NCBI RefSeq assembly: GCF_004216475.1
Contig: NZ_CP022303.1
Location: 868,001-932,000, forward strand
Direction of reading: 5' to 3'
Source: Thalassococcus sp. S3
GTDB lineage: Bacteria; Pseudomonadota; Alphaproteobacteria; Rhodobacterales; Rhodobacteraceae
Length of the DNA: 64,000 nucleotides
Positions 8,664 through 17,226 of the stretch are shown piece after piece; the first letter of the stretch is position 1, and each line of letters starts with the position of its first letter. A program made the translations under genes and the position numbers. The notes beneath the pieces are model-generated. The model was not told the DNA's origin. It saw nothing but the letters and a program-made list of their open reading frames with translations, and made no database searches.

Positions 8664-10273
8664 GCCACCTGCCGCTTTTTCAGATGGGTCAGCCGATGCG
8701 TATCCGGCCCATCAAGCAATTCGAGCGCCAGCTCTTTCAGCGCTTTTCGCTGAATTTTGAGTGACGGCGTCAATGGCAGATCGTCCACGAATGCGATATA
8801 ACCTGGCACCTTGTAGTAGGCCATTTGCTCCAAGGCCCATCGCGCGATCTCTTCCGCCTTGTCAGCGGATGCATCGGTGGCCGACAGGCAGGCAAAGACC
8901 TCGTCTCCGCGCATATCATCCGGCACCGCTGACACTCCGGCTGCGCTGATATCGGGATGACGCATTAGCACGCTCTCGACTTCGACAGCGGCGATGTTTT
9001 CGCCTGACCGTCGAATGACGTTCTTTTTCCGGTCAACAAAGAAGAACCGGCCTTCTGCGTCCCGGCGCACGATGTCGCCGGTGTGGAACCAGCCGCCCCG
9101 CCAGGCCTCTTTGGTCGCTTCAGGGTTCTGGTCATACTCGGTGAAAAATCCAAAGCGCGGGTCGGGGCCGGAATTGCGTACAAGCAACTCTCCCGGCTGG
9201 CCCATCGGAGCCTCTCGGCCATCTTCGGATATAACCTTGGCGGTTATCCAGCCTTCCGGCTTGCCGAGGCAGGAATGACCGATCAGCCGATCCTGGGTAT
9301 GGGCGGCAATCACGGCACCCGCACCGGTTTCCGTCATCGCCCAGGCTTCGATCAGTCGAATATTGAAACGGGCTTCAAATCCGGCCTGAAGTTTCGGATC
9401 AACGCCGGCGCCAAACCCGAACCGGACGGCGTGGTTGGTATCATCCGCGCTCTCTGGACGACTCATCAGGATGGAGGGCATCACGCCAAGGTAATGCAAA
9501 CAGGTCGCTCCGCTTTCTGCCACATCGCTCCACCAAGTGCTGGGGTGGAAACGATCGAGCGCGATGAGGCAGCCGCCAACCGTCACCATCGCCATGAAGG
9601 AATAGGCCATGGCGTTCATGTGAAAGATCGGAAGTGGCGTGATCATCCGCTCCCCGTCAGAAGAGAGGCTGGCGATCCCGCCAAGCTGGGCATACCAGCG
9701 CCCCGCAAGAAGGAAGTAATCGTTTGGTAGAACGCAGCCTTTGGGATTGCCGGTTGTTCCAGAGGTGTAAAGCAAAGCCGCCTCACGGGCGCCGCCGGTA
9801 CGATCCGCCGCCATAACTGCGGCGTCACGCGGAGCAGGAAGGGGGTCGTCAGGGGCGACCACCTCCACCACGACGTCCGAGGCAATTGCGGCGGCCCGCA
9901 CATCGCGGAGACGATCCGCCAAAGCTATGATCAGGGCGGGGCGCGCATGCCCGATCAGATACTCCAGCTCCGCTGCTCGCAGATCGGGATTGACCGGAAC
10001 GATGGACGCGCCGATCTTGTTGAGCGCGGCAAAGAGCACAAAGAACTCGGGCCGATTTTCCAGCAAGACGGCCACGCGCATGCCGCTGCCATACCCCGCC
10101 TCTGTCAGCCGCGTGGCCCAGGCCTCGACCCGCGCCAGAAATGCCGCATAAGTCAGATCACCTTCTTCAATTCCATAGACTTTTGCCGTGTGAGGCATGG
10201 TCTTGAGAACCGAACGATCCGGCCAGCGATGGGCGGCACCTGAAATCGCCTCAAAGACTGTTTGCGCTGTCAT
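8660..10273 (-). CDS. acyl-/aryl-CoA ligase (ANL superfamily)
   Basis: 537 residues. It shows the AMP-binding P-loop YTSGTTGNPKG at about 170-180, the acyl-adenylate motif around WAMTETG, the hinge region GWFHTGD...DRKKN, and a C-terminal lysine in LKIQRKAL that fits the adenylation Lys. It activates a carboxylate with ATP and CoA. In the operon it follows the dioxygenase beta subunit with an ATGA overlap, so the likely substrate is the oxygenated product of the Rieske enzyme. Distinguishing an aryl-acetate from a medium-chain fatty acid substrate is not possible by eye. Confidence 0.9.
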   Translation of the reverse strand: MTAQTVFEAISGAAHRWPDRSVLKTMPHTAKVYGIEEGDLTYAAFLARVEAWATRLTEAGYGSGMRVAVLLENRPEFFVLFAALNKIGASIVPVNPDLRAAELEYLIGHARPALIIALADRLRDVRAAAIASDVVVEVVAPDDPLPAPRDAAVMAADRTGGAREAALLYTSGTTGNPKGCVLPNDYFLLAGRWYAQLGGIASLSSDGERMITPLPIFHMNAMAYSFMAMVTVGGCLIALDRFHPSTWWSDVAESGATCLHYLGVMPSILMSRPESADDTNHAVRFGFGAGVDPKLQAGFEARFNIRLIEAWAMTETGAGAVIAAHTQDRLIGHSCLGKPEGWITAKVISEDGREAPMGQPGELLVRNSGPDPRFGFFTEYDQNPEATKEAWRGGWFHTGDIVRRDAEGRFFFVDRKKNVIRRSGENIAAVEVESVLMRHPDISAAGVSAVPDDMRGDEVFACLSATDASADKAEEIARWALEQMAYYKVPGYIAFVDDLPLTPSLKIQRKALKELALELLDGPDTHRLTHLKKRQVA

Positions 10274-10749
10274 GGAAGAAGCTGGATCGACCGAAAGGCC
10301 GCGTCTGAATTCAGAAGTTCGACCTTCTTGTTGGCAATGCGCAGGGCGCCGTCGACCAGCTTCAGCTCATGCATTGCGGTCAGGGCCAGCAATTGTTGTT
10401 CGTCCAACCGCGTTTCGACGTAGTGCATCGACGTATTGGTCACGAAGCGCCCAGCCTCTGCGTCGAATTCATCGACAAACGGGCGCTGGATCACGTGATG
10501 GCATCGGCTTTTGGGTTTCTGACTAAAGGTCCGCTCACCGTTCAAACGCTCCACCCGCAGTCGCAGCATGAAGTTGTCTTCCCAGAGCAGCGATGTCTCC
10601 CCGACGGGATCGGTCTGTTTGTAGTCCAAAGGCATCCAGTAGTGCCCGTCCTCAAGCCAGAGCGCCAGCCACTCATCATAACGCCCTTCGTCCAGGATCC
10701 GCGCTTCGGCATAGACAAAGTCGATAATGTCGTCGCGTGTGATCGTCAT
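10270..10749 (-). CDS. ring-hydroxylating dioxygenase beta subunit
   Basis: 159 residues of the SnoaL-like cone fold typical of the small subunit of Rieske non-heme iron oxygenases (YAEARILDEGRYDEWLALW near the N-terminus, SMHYVETRLDEQQLLALTAM later). It is structural and helps alpha-subunit assembly. It overlaps the alpha-subunit stop (10746-10749) and the CoA ligase start, so all three are translationally coupled. Confidence 0.9.
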   Translation of the reverse strand: MTITRDDIIDFVYAEARILDEGRYDEWLALWLEDGHYWMPLDYKQTDPVGETSLLWEDNFMLRLRVERLNGERTFSQKPKSRCHHVIQRPFVDEFDAEAGRFVTNTSMHYVETRLDEQQLLALTAMHELKLVDGALRIANKKVELLNSDAAFRSIQLLP

Positions 10750-12065
10750 TCAGAGGCCCCGGCAGCGGTGCCGTTCCAATCCATGAACTTGACCCAGGCA
10801 TCGAACTGGTTGCGCATCTGGCGCTCGGTTGTGCCATTCTCGACAGCTTCTTTGCTGAAGTCTTCGCCCTCTTCATAAAGACGCTGGATGTTCACCCATT
10901 CCAGCCCGTTTGCCATCAGCCCTTCTTGCGCGCGCTCATACATCTCCATGTCATCATGTCCGACGATGGATGTGGGTGCGTTGATCATGCGGTTGTACAT
11001 CGCCGACATCTCCACCAGTCGATCCGGAGCGCCGACAAGACGGTAGACATAGCTTTCCACAAGCGTCTTATCGGGGCCCAGCGGAATGAAATTGCGCAGC
11101 TGTTGCAGCGGGCCTTTGACCATGATGTTGGGAAAATAGACCGTGTTATGGCGGTTCTCATCCAGCACCGCTTTGGCCTTCTCCTCACCATGAACGGCGG
11201 ACAAAGCTTCGAAATACCCCGGTATCGCGTCATAATCGGAGTGGATGGACATATTCACACCCGTGTGCCCGTGTCCGTTGGGCCAGGTGCGGATCCCCAT
11301 CCCTTCGAAAAAGTCATAAGACGACATGAAAGGCGCGATGATCTGCATGGCGGGCGGGCGGGGCTGAGGCTCTCCCATCTGTTTGTAGATGTCGATGGCC
11401 GTCCCCGCGGAGCTTTCGTGCGCCACCATTGGATGGCACGTATCGGTCTGGTTCTCGACCAGCATCTTCCAATTGCAATTGTGCATGTATCGCAGCGGCG
11501 GGCCCGCGATCTCCAACCTGCCTTCGGGGGACCGGTCCAGCATGTTGTCGATGGTTGATAGGCTGTCGCCGAAAAATTCTTCGAAACTGATCCCCGTCTC
11601 GGACAGCCGCGCAAAGACAAACCCGCCATAGACGCGCACATCGCCCACGGGCTTTAGCCCCTTCGCGCTTTCGGTCTGATCAAGTCCGGTGTCCGTGTAC
11701 CCCTTCTTCAACGGGATCGCGAGGAGGCAGCCATTGGTTTTGAATGACCACGCATGATAGGGGCAACGAAAGAACTTGCCGGTGTTGCCCTGCCGATCAA
11801 TCGCGATTTTCGTCCCTTTGTGCGGACAACGATTGTAGAGGACATAGATCTCACCATCGGAATGGCGCACCTGAATGACAGGCTGATCGCCGATCTGCGT
11901 GGTGATGTAGTCGCCTTTGTTGGGCGTCTGGCTATCATGACCCACAAAGATCCAGGCGTTGGTGAAAACACCGCGCATCTCGGCGACGTAAACCTCGTGG
12001 CTGGTATAGACATCTCGGTGAACCTGATGGCCATGAACCAGCTTTCGTGCATCGCTTGTTTTCAT
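10746..12065 (-). CDS. Rieske ring-hydroxylating dioxygenase alpha subunit
   Basis: 439 residues from the ATG at 12065, chosen because GAGGGGGA lies just upstream and the reductase stop is 10 bases away. The Rieske [2Fe-2S] ligands are C80, H82, C101 and H104 (CPH...CPYH). The mononuclear iron site DTCHPMVAH gives D208, H211 and H216. The enzyme adds one or two oxygen atoms to an aromatic ring with electrons from the adjacent reductase. No separate ferredoxin is encoded, which fits a two-component system in which the reductase carries its own 2Fe-2S domain. The substrate is inferred from context as an indolic or other aromatic acid. Confidence 0.95.
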   Translation of the reverse strand: MKTSDARKLVHGHQVHRDVYTSHEVYVAEMRGVFTNAWIFVGHDSQTPNKGDYITTQIGDQPVIQVRHSDGEIYVLYNRCPHKGTKIAIDRQGNTGKFFRCPYHAWSFKTNGCLLAIPLKKGYTDTGLDQTESAKGLKPVGDVRVYGGFVFARLSETGISFEEFFGDSLSTIDNMLDRSPEGRLEIAGPPLRYMHNCNWKMLVENQTDTCHPMVAHESSAGTAIDIYKQMGEPQPRPPAMQIIAPFMSSYDFFEGMGIRTWPNGHGHTGVNMSIHSDYDAIPGYFEALSAVHGEEKAKAVLDENRHNTVYFPNIMVKGPLQQLRNFIPLGPDKTLVESYVYRLVGAPDRLVEMSAMYNRMINAPTSIVGHDDMEMYERAQEGLMANGLEWVNIQRLYEEGEDFSKEAVENGTTERQMRNQFDAWVKFMDWNGTAAGASE

Positions 12066-12075
12066 TCCGTCCCCC

Positions 12076-13011
12076 TCAGATATCCAGAACAAGCCGTTTG
12101 GACAGTGCGCGGCTGACACAGATTTGCATGACATCCCCGGCGGCGCGTTCATCATCGCTTAGCACCACGTCGCGATGATCCGGCAGACCTTCGATCACAT
12201 CGACGCGGCAGATACCGCAATCGCCCCGCTGGCAGTCATAGAGGACATCCAAATCGTTTTCCTCAAGCACCTCGATGATGGTCTTGCCTGCGGGAACGTT
12301 GAAGACATCGCCTGTCGATTGTACCTGAACCTCGAACGCCGCATCCCCCTCCCGTGCATCGGGTTCTTTAAAGAGCTCGACATGCACGTGATCAGAAGGA
12401 ATCCCGGCCTGGGTCGCGGCCCGTTGCACGACCTCGATCATGGGCAGAGGGCCGCAAACATAAAGCCTGTGGCCGACCAGGGACGTCGCTGTTTTTTCGA
12501 GATCAAAGGGGCTGCCGTCGTCCGTGTGCAGCGAAAGACGGTCCCCCAGCAGATCGCCCAGCTCATCGCGGTAGGCCATGGCTGAGGCTGTGCGCCCTGC
12601 ATAGTGAAAGACAAATGAGTGATCGCGCTCCAGAAGGTCAGCCGCCATCGAGATCATCGGTGTAACGCCGATCCCACCAGCGATAAGAGCAACGGGTTCA
12701 GGCCCATCGCGTAGGGCGAAGCTGTTCTTGGGGGCTGAGATTTCAACCTCGTCTCCCTCGCTTAGCGCATGCATGGCCGCGCTGCCCCCAGCCCCGTCCG
12801 CCTCGCGTTTCACGGCAATGTGGTATGCGTTAGCCGACGTGTTTGACCATTTGATCAGGGAATAGGACCGGGTGCCAACCTCACCCAGATCAATGTCCAG
12901 ATGCGCACCCGCGTCCCAGGGGGCCACGGCACGACCGTTTAGAGGTTGAAGAACAAAAGCTGCAATGTCATCAGTCAGCACTGTCTTTTGCAGCAAGGTA
13001 CATCTGATCAT
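12076..13011 (-). CDS. phthalate-dioxygenase-reductase-type flavin/[2Fe-2S] reductase
   Basis: 311 residues from the ATG at 13011, preceded by GGGAG; the longer frame would run into the operator. Domains in order: flavin-binding barrel with RSYSL, NAD-binding domain with GGIGVTPM, and a C-terminal plant-type ferredoxin domain with cysteines in YDCQRGDCGICRVDV plus a distal ICVS. This order is that of PDR-type reductases, which pass electrons from NAD(P)H through FMN and 2Fe-2S to the oxygenase. It is the first gene of the eight-gene operon and is divergent from a MarR gene. Confidence 0.93.
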   Translation of the reverse strand: MIRCTLLQKTVLTDDIAAFVLQPLNGRAVAPWDAGAHLDIDLGEVGTRSYSLIKWSNTSANAYHIAVKREADGAGGSAAMHALSEGDEVEISAPKNSFALRDGPEPVALIAGGIGVTPMISMAADLLERDHSFVFHYAGRTASAMAYRDELGDLLGDRLSLHTDDGSPFDLEKTATSLVGHRLYVCGPLPMIEVVQRAATQAGIPSDHVHVELFKEPDAREGDAAFEVQVQSTGDVFNVPAGKTIIEVLEENDLDVLYDCQRGDCGICRVDVIEGLPDHRDVVLSDDERAAGDVMQICVSRALSKRLVLDI

Positions 13012-13031
13012 CTTCGTGTCTCCCACAAGAA

Positions 13032-13047
13032 ACATGAAATTTCATAT
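13032..13047. promoter_or_regulatory. MarR-type operator, site 1 (reductase operon / marR)
   Basis: It contains the perfect palindrome ATGAAATTTCAT (13034-13045) in the divergent promoter between the reductase operon and the MarR gene. On the minus strand TTGACA (13059-13054) followed after 17 bases by CATGTT could be the -35/-10 pair, which puts the palindrome inside the spacer. The same 16 bases recur at 16444-16459. Confidence 0.8.
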
Positions 13048-13093
13048 ACTTTCTGTCAAGGCGCTATTTTAAGGTCCAAGCAGAGTTGGAACC

Positions 13094-13537
13094 ATGACCG
13101 AGTCCAAGCAAAGCTTTGTTGAAGGCTACCTTCTTTATCTGCTTGCCGCGGCGAGCGAGAAGGCAAGCGCAGAGTTTCACGGAACTGTGCGCAAAGCGGG
13201 CCTTCGGGTGCCGGAGTGGCGTGTTGTGGCGTGCCTTTACGACCGGGGGCCTTCGATGATCACGGAACTGGCCGAACGCGCGTTGATGGAGCAGTCGCGC
13301 ATGACGCGCGTGGTGGATCAGATGGTAGACCGAAACATCGTGGAACGGGTGAGCGACCAGGCCGACAAGCGCCGCGTGCGGGTGTCGTTGACGGACAAGG
13401 GGCGCGCTTTGGCAGACGAATTGGTTCCACAGGCGAAAAGCCACGAAGCGGCCTTGCTGTCAAAGCTCGCCGACACGGATGCGGAACGGATAAAGCCTGT
13501 CCTGAAAGTTCTGCTTGAACAACTCACAGCCGAGTGA
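13094..13537 (+). CDS. MarR-family transcriptional regulator (catabolic regulon)
   Basis: 147 residues. A winged-helix core is clear: MITELAERALMEQSRMTRVV recognition region, then DKRRVRVSLTDKG wing. MarR dimers bind palindromes and usually release DNA when an aromatic acid or its CoA ester binds. The gene faces away from the reductase operon across an ATGAAATTTCAT palindrome. Matching sites precede the TRAP operon and iorA, so it probably represses all three units and itself. It ends 7 bases from the converging TRAP permease gene. Confidence 0.92.
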   Translation: MTESKQSFVEGYLLYLLAAASEKASAEFHGTVRKAGLRVPEWRVVACLYDRGPSMITELAERALMEQSRMTRVVDQMVDRNIVERVSDQADKRRVRVSLTDKGRALADELVPQAKSHEAALLSKLADTDAERIKPVLKVLLEQLTAE

Positions 13538-13544
13538 CGCACCG

Positions 13545-14858
13545 CTACATCTGCGCAGGCAGAAACAAGACCAGGCCCGGCAGCAGCAACAGAAGCACCA
13601 GCCTGAGGATATCCATGATCCAAAATGGTGTGACCCCTTTGAAGATCGTACCGGTAGAGACATCCTGAACGATCCCTTTCAGAACAAAGACATTCAGGCC
13701 AACCGGTGGCGTGATGAGGCTGATCTCGACGACGACCACAACGACAATGCCAAACCAGATCGGATCAAAGCCAAGTTCTTGCACCACGGGAAAGAAGATC
13801 GGCACGGTCAGGAGAAGCATCGAGAGGCTTTCGAAGACGCAGCCCAGCACAATATAGATCCCCAGGATCATCAGCATAACCGTCCAGGGGCTTAGGTCAA
13901 AAGCGGTCACGAGGTTCAAAAGCGCCTGAGGAAGGCCAGCGACATTCACGAAATTCGAGAAAATCCAGGCGCCGATCAGCACGGCAAAGAGGGTCGCCGT
14001 CGTGATCGCGCTTTCGCGCAGCACGTCTATCGTATCGGCCAATGACAGACGGCGGCGCGAAAGCGCGATCAGGAATGCGCCCATTGCCCCCATGCCCGCG
14101 GCCTCGGTTGGGGAGAAAGCGATATTGAGCGGCTCAAAGTCAAAAAGCCCATAGAGCCCGCCAATCACCAGAAAGAACAGCAGCAAAACCGCCCAGACCT
14201 GACCCAGGGCCGCTCGCCGTTCTGGCCAAGCGGTCTTGGGTCCTTTGGGGCCCGCATCCGGATCACGCCAGACCGTGAACCGGACAGCCGCCAGATAGAA
14301 CAGGATGCCCAGAAGCCCGGGGATCACGCCCGCGATGAATAGCTTTCCAATCGACGTCCCGGTCAGCAAACCGTAGATCACCAGGATGACAGACGGCGGG
14401 ATCAGAATGCCCAAGGTACCGCCCGCCGCGATCGACGCTGTGGCGAGCTTGTCGGAGTATCGGAACCGACGCATTTCGGGCATCGCAACCTTCGACATGG
14501 TGGCCGCCGTGGCCAGAGATGACCCAGAAATCGCCGCGAACCCGCCACAGGCCACAATCGTGGCCATCGCCAATCCACCCTTCAGATGGCCAAGAAAGGC
14601 GTTCGATGCCGTGTAAAGCTCTTTGCTGATGCCCGCCTTGTTGACGAAGAGACCCATCAGGATGAAGAGAGGCACAACAGACAGCCCGTAGTTCTGGCTG
14701 GTATCAATGATCAGCCTCGCCACCATGGAAATGGCGCCGCGGTAGCTGCTTTCCATCATAAACCCGACGAAGCCGACAAGGCCCATGGCAAAGGAAATCG
14801 GCATACGCAGCAGGACCAGCACGATCACAGCGGCAAACCCGATGATGCCTTCGATCAT
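13545..14858 (-). CDS. dctM: TRAP transporter large permease, DctM type
   Basis: 437 residues, almost entirely hydrophobic with about 12 membrane segments. It has the DctM hallmarks of a glycine-rich FAAISGSSLATAATM and GGTLGILIPPS. It forms the ion-coupled channel that takes substrate from the periplasmic binding protein. It is the last gene of the dctP-dctQ-dctM unit and overlaps dctQ by ATGA. The operator upstream of dctP suggests it imports the substrate of the neighbouring catabolic operon. Confidence 0.93.
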   Translation of the reverse strand: MIEGIIGFAAVIVLVLLRMPISFAMGLVGFVGFMMESSYRGAISMVARLIIDTSQNYGLSVVPLFILMGLFVNKAGISKELYTASNAFLGHLKGGLAMATIVACGGFAAISGSSLATAATMSKVAMPEMRRFRYSDKLATASIAAGGTLGILIPPSVILVIYGLLTGTSIGKLFIAGVIPGLLGILFYLAAVRFTVWRDPDAGPKGPKTAWPERRAALGQVWAVLLLFFLVIGGLYGLFDFEPLNIAFSPTEAAGMGAMGAFLIALSRRRLSLADTIDVLRESAITTATLFAVLIGAWIFSNFVNVAGLPQALLNLVTAFDLSPWTVMLMILGIYIVLGCVFESLSMLLLTVPIFFPVVQELGFDPIWFGIVVVVVVEISLITPPVGLNVFVLKGIVQDVSTGTIFKGVTPFWIMDILRLVLLLLLPGLVLFLPAQM

Positions 14859-15355
14859 GTCAGGGCCTCAAGCTTGTGCGGAGCCAACGCCAGCAAGGCG
14901 GCGCGGACCAGCAGAACGATCCCGGTCAATGCGGTCATCGCTGCGATGAACCAGCCGATATAATGCAGCCCGATCCCAAGGTATTCCATCACATCGCCAT
15001 ATGACCTGCTGCGCTCGGCCAGGACCCAGATGCGCTGGGCGGGCCAGAACAGCAGAGCCCCACAGATAAATGAGATAATGGCATCCGAAATCCTGATGAG
15101 ATTGAACCGGTGAAACAGCGGATCCAGCAGATCCACGCTGATCTGTCGCCCTGCCAAGGACAAACTGGGCATGACCGAAAAGACCGTTATGGCCATTAAA
15201 ACACGTGTCATGTCAGCGGTGAACTGAAAGGGTGCGTTAAAGATCGACCGAAGCATCACGTCGGTGAACGTCAGCAACATGAGGCTAAACAGGGCCAAGG
15301 CTGCCACCAGCTCTGGCATCTTCATAAGGTGTCTTAGCACTGCGGGCAGCCTCAT
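14855..15355 (-). CDS. dctQ: TRAP transporter small permease, DctQ type
   Basis: 166 residues from the ATG at 15355. The frame is open six codons further to a GTG, but that codon lies inside a strong hairpin. Four membrane segments are visible, with the family-typical TFTDVMLRSIFNAPF after the first. DctQ bridges the binding protein and DctM. Another ATG at 15325 is possible. Confidence 0.85.
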   Translation of the reverse strand: MRLPAVLRHLMKMPELVAALALFSLMLLTFTDVMLRSIFNAPFQFTADMTRVLMAITVFSVMPSLSLAGRQISVDLLDPLFHRFNLIRISDAIISFICGALLFWPAQRIWVLAERSRSYGDVMEYLGIGLHYIGWFIAAMTALTGIVLLVRAALLALAPHKLEALT

Positions 15356-15364
15356 TTGAAAGAG

Positions 15365-15386
15365 CCGTGGCACCTTGGCGCCACGG
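15365..15386 (-). terminator. intercistronic stem-loop between dctP and dctQ
   Basis: On the minus strand CCGTGGCGCC-AA-GGTGCCACGG can pair over ten positions (one G-U) and is followed by CTCTTTC. It lies 8 bases past the dctP stop. Such hairpins often lower permease expression relative to the abundant binding protein by partial termination or by mRNA stabilisation. Confidence 0.55.
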
Positions 15387-15394
15387 TGCGCGTG

Positions 15395-16414
15395 TTATTC
15401 GGCGCTGACAGCCGCCATTTCATCGACCATCATCTGATAGGCTGCATCCGCGTCAACGCCAGCTTCGATGAGTTCCTCCAGGACCCTCACCCGAATTTCA
15501 GCGGTCGTTTCCGCAAAGCTGGCCTGATCTTCGGCAGACGCGACAACGGTCGTTGCGTCATCTCCCATCGCCTCGCGCGCCAATTCATCCGACAAATCCC
15601 AGGCCGCTCCGGCCATGCGGCTGAGGGGTTCTCCGAAGACCTCGGCATCAAGCTTTGTCTGAATGTCTTCCGGCAGGTCCGCGAATGTCTCTTCACTCAT
15701 GATGAGCGCGAAGGAGCCGCGATAAAAACCCCCGGGCATTTCAAAGAGATTGGGGGCCACTTCATCCAGACGAAATCCGATGCGCTCTCCAACATTCATC
15801 GCCACCGCATCAGCCGCCCCGGATTCGAGCGTCTCGTAGACTTGGGGCGCGGGAACGTTGATGCCGACCAAGCCGATGAGACCGCCAACGTCCCCGGCAA
15901 CACCGCCACCGATCCGCGTCTTCAAGCCGTCCAGATCGGCCAAGGTGGACACGTCAGAACCGGTATGGATTTGCCCAGGCCCATGCGTGTTCAGCGCGAT
16001 CACCTTCACGCCCCGATGCTCATCCATGGCGGCAAGGTGTTCTTCAAAAACACGCCAATAGGCGACCGACGACGCCTCGGCGCTGCCTTCGTACCCGGGA
16101 AGCTCGGGCAATTGCGTCGCGACGTAGCGGCCAGGCTGGTATCCGTGGAAGATGATCGCGATGTCCGCAGCGCCATCGAGGATCAGGTCGGATTGCGCCG
16201 GGGGTGGCGCGAGACCGGACACCAATTCTCCGGTTACCCTGCCATCTGTCGCGGCCTCGATCATTTCGATCATGCCGCCAAAGATCTCTGTGTTCACGCC
16301 ATGTGTTGGCGGCAGCCACGTGGACACCCGAAGCGTGGTATCTTGCGCTAAGGCAGCTGTTGCCATCCCCAGACCAACAACACTGGCCGCAACAAATTTA
16401 CCGATCCCCGTCAT
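15395..16414 (-). CDS. dctP: TRAP transporter substrate-binding protein, DctP type
   Basis: 339 residues with a Sec signal peptide (MTGIGKFVAASVVGLGMATAALA, cleavage near residue 23). The mature part has DctP-family features: LRVSTWLPP near the start and the GLKTRIGGGVAGDVGG region. It captures an organic acid in the periplasm. It is the first gene of the TRAP operon; the MarR-type palindrome lies 31 bases before its start. Ligand by context: an aromatic acid feeding the dioxygenase pathway (inference). Confidence 0.92.
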   Translation of the reverse strand: MTGIGKFVAASVVGLGMATAALAQDTTLRVSTWLPPTHGVNTEIFGGMIEMIEAATDGRVTGELVSGLAPPPAQSDLILDGAADIAIIFHGYQPGRYVATQLPELPGYEGSAEASSVAYWRVFEEHLAAMDEHRGVKVIALNTHGPGQIHTGSDVSTLADLDGLKTRIGGGVAGDVGGLIGLVGINVPAPQVYETLESGAADAVAMNVGERIGFRLDEVAPNLFEMPGGFYRGSFALIMSEETFADLPEDIQTKLDAEVFGEPLSRMAGAAWDLSDELAREAMGDDATTVVASAEDQASFAETTAEIRVRVLEELIEAGVDADAAYQMMVDEMAAVSAE

Positions 16415-16443
16415 TCTTATCTCCCGTTTTCATTCTTAACTAT

Positions 16444-16459
16444 ACATGAAATTTCATAT
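16444..16459. promoter_or_regulatory. MarR-type operator, site 2 (TRAP operon)
   Basis: The perfect palindrome ATGAAATTTCAT (16446-16457), with identical flanks to site 1 over 16 bases (ACATGAAATTTCATAT), sits directly upstream of dctP. A TTG-rich -35-like element (TTGTTGCAA on the minus strand) lies on its far side. Confidence 0.8.
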
Positions 16460-16782
16460 GTTTTTGCAACAAAAATCAATAGTAATTGTTGGGCCGAAGG
16501 CGCAGGGCCTTCACCGGCTGCATCTCCGATTGAAGGGGTGGGATCTGGTTTGCAGTGTCTGATTTTGGATGGGTGTACCCGCCCAGATCTCTGAATTTAT
16601 TGAGCTTTTTACCCTTCTCCGACCGGGAGGTTCGGTTGTCACCAGATCGCGCCAGGGGCCGTCCCGACGTGTCACGAGCACGCGGAGCGCTTCTTTTGGT
16701 CGAGCCCTCGACACTGGCCAAAACTCGTTGCAAAATGAAATGAATGGCCCTGATCGACAGGTGCCTCCTGCACAAAGGAAGA
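16460..16782. other. intergenic region between TRAP operon and thioesterase
   Basis: About 320 bases with no convincing gene. It contains a 6-base inverted repeat (GAAGGC...GCCTTC, 16496-16512). The promoter of the thioesterase gene should lie here; no copy of the MarR palindrome was found close to that gene. Confidence 0.45.
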
Positions 16783-17217
16783 GTGTTGGACAAGATTTTC
16801 AGAACAGATCGCACCCTGCGTTTTGGCGATTGCGACATCTCGGGGACGGCTTACTTTCCCTCTTATCTCGACATCTTGAATGGTGTGAACGAAGAGTTCT
16901 GGTCAGAGCTTGGTTTTCCCTGGAACAAAACCATCTGGGAAGAACGCTGGGGCACACCAACAGTGCATCTGTCCTGCGATTTTTCCAAGCCGTCCTTCTT
17001 TGGGGAGACTCTGTCTTTTGATGTGGGGGTCACCAAAGTGGGGCGTTCGTCAGTCACCATGCGCCACAAAATCAGCTCCGGTGCGGAAACCCGCTGGACC
17101 AGCACCCAAGTTCTTGCGGCGAGTGATCTGGATAAACATACCTCAATCCCCTGGCCGGAACCTGTCGTCATCGCGCTCAACAAGGTTCTGGCCACAGAGG
17201 AGGAGCTTGGCTTCTAG
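16783..17217 (+). CDS. 4-hydroxybenzoyl-CoA-thioesterase-type hotdog enzyme
   Basis: 144 residues from the GTG at 16783, chosen because AAAGGAA precedes it and the length matches the family; an in-frame ATG at 16744 would add 13 residues. The signature RFGDCDISGTAYFPSYLD (compare R-x-G-D-x-D-x-x-G in 4HBT proteins) supplies the catalytic Asp and the Tyr/Phe-rich loop. Family members hydrolyse aryl- or acyl-CoA. It converges with iorB, with only 9 bases between. If iorAB makes an aryl-CoA, this enzyme could release the free acid, for example anthranilate from 2-aminobenzoyl-CoA (inference). Confidence 0.85.
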   Translation: MLDKIFRTDRTLRFGDCDISGTAYFPSYLDILNGVNEEFWSELGFPWNKTIWEERWGTPTVHLSCDFSKPSFFGETLSFDVGVTKVGRSSVTMRHKISSGAETRWTSTQVLAASDLDKHTSIPWPEPVVIALNKVLATEEELGF

Positions 17218-17226
17218 CCCATAGGG

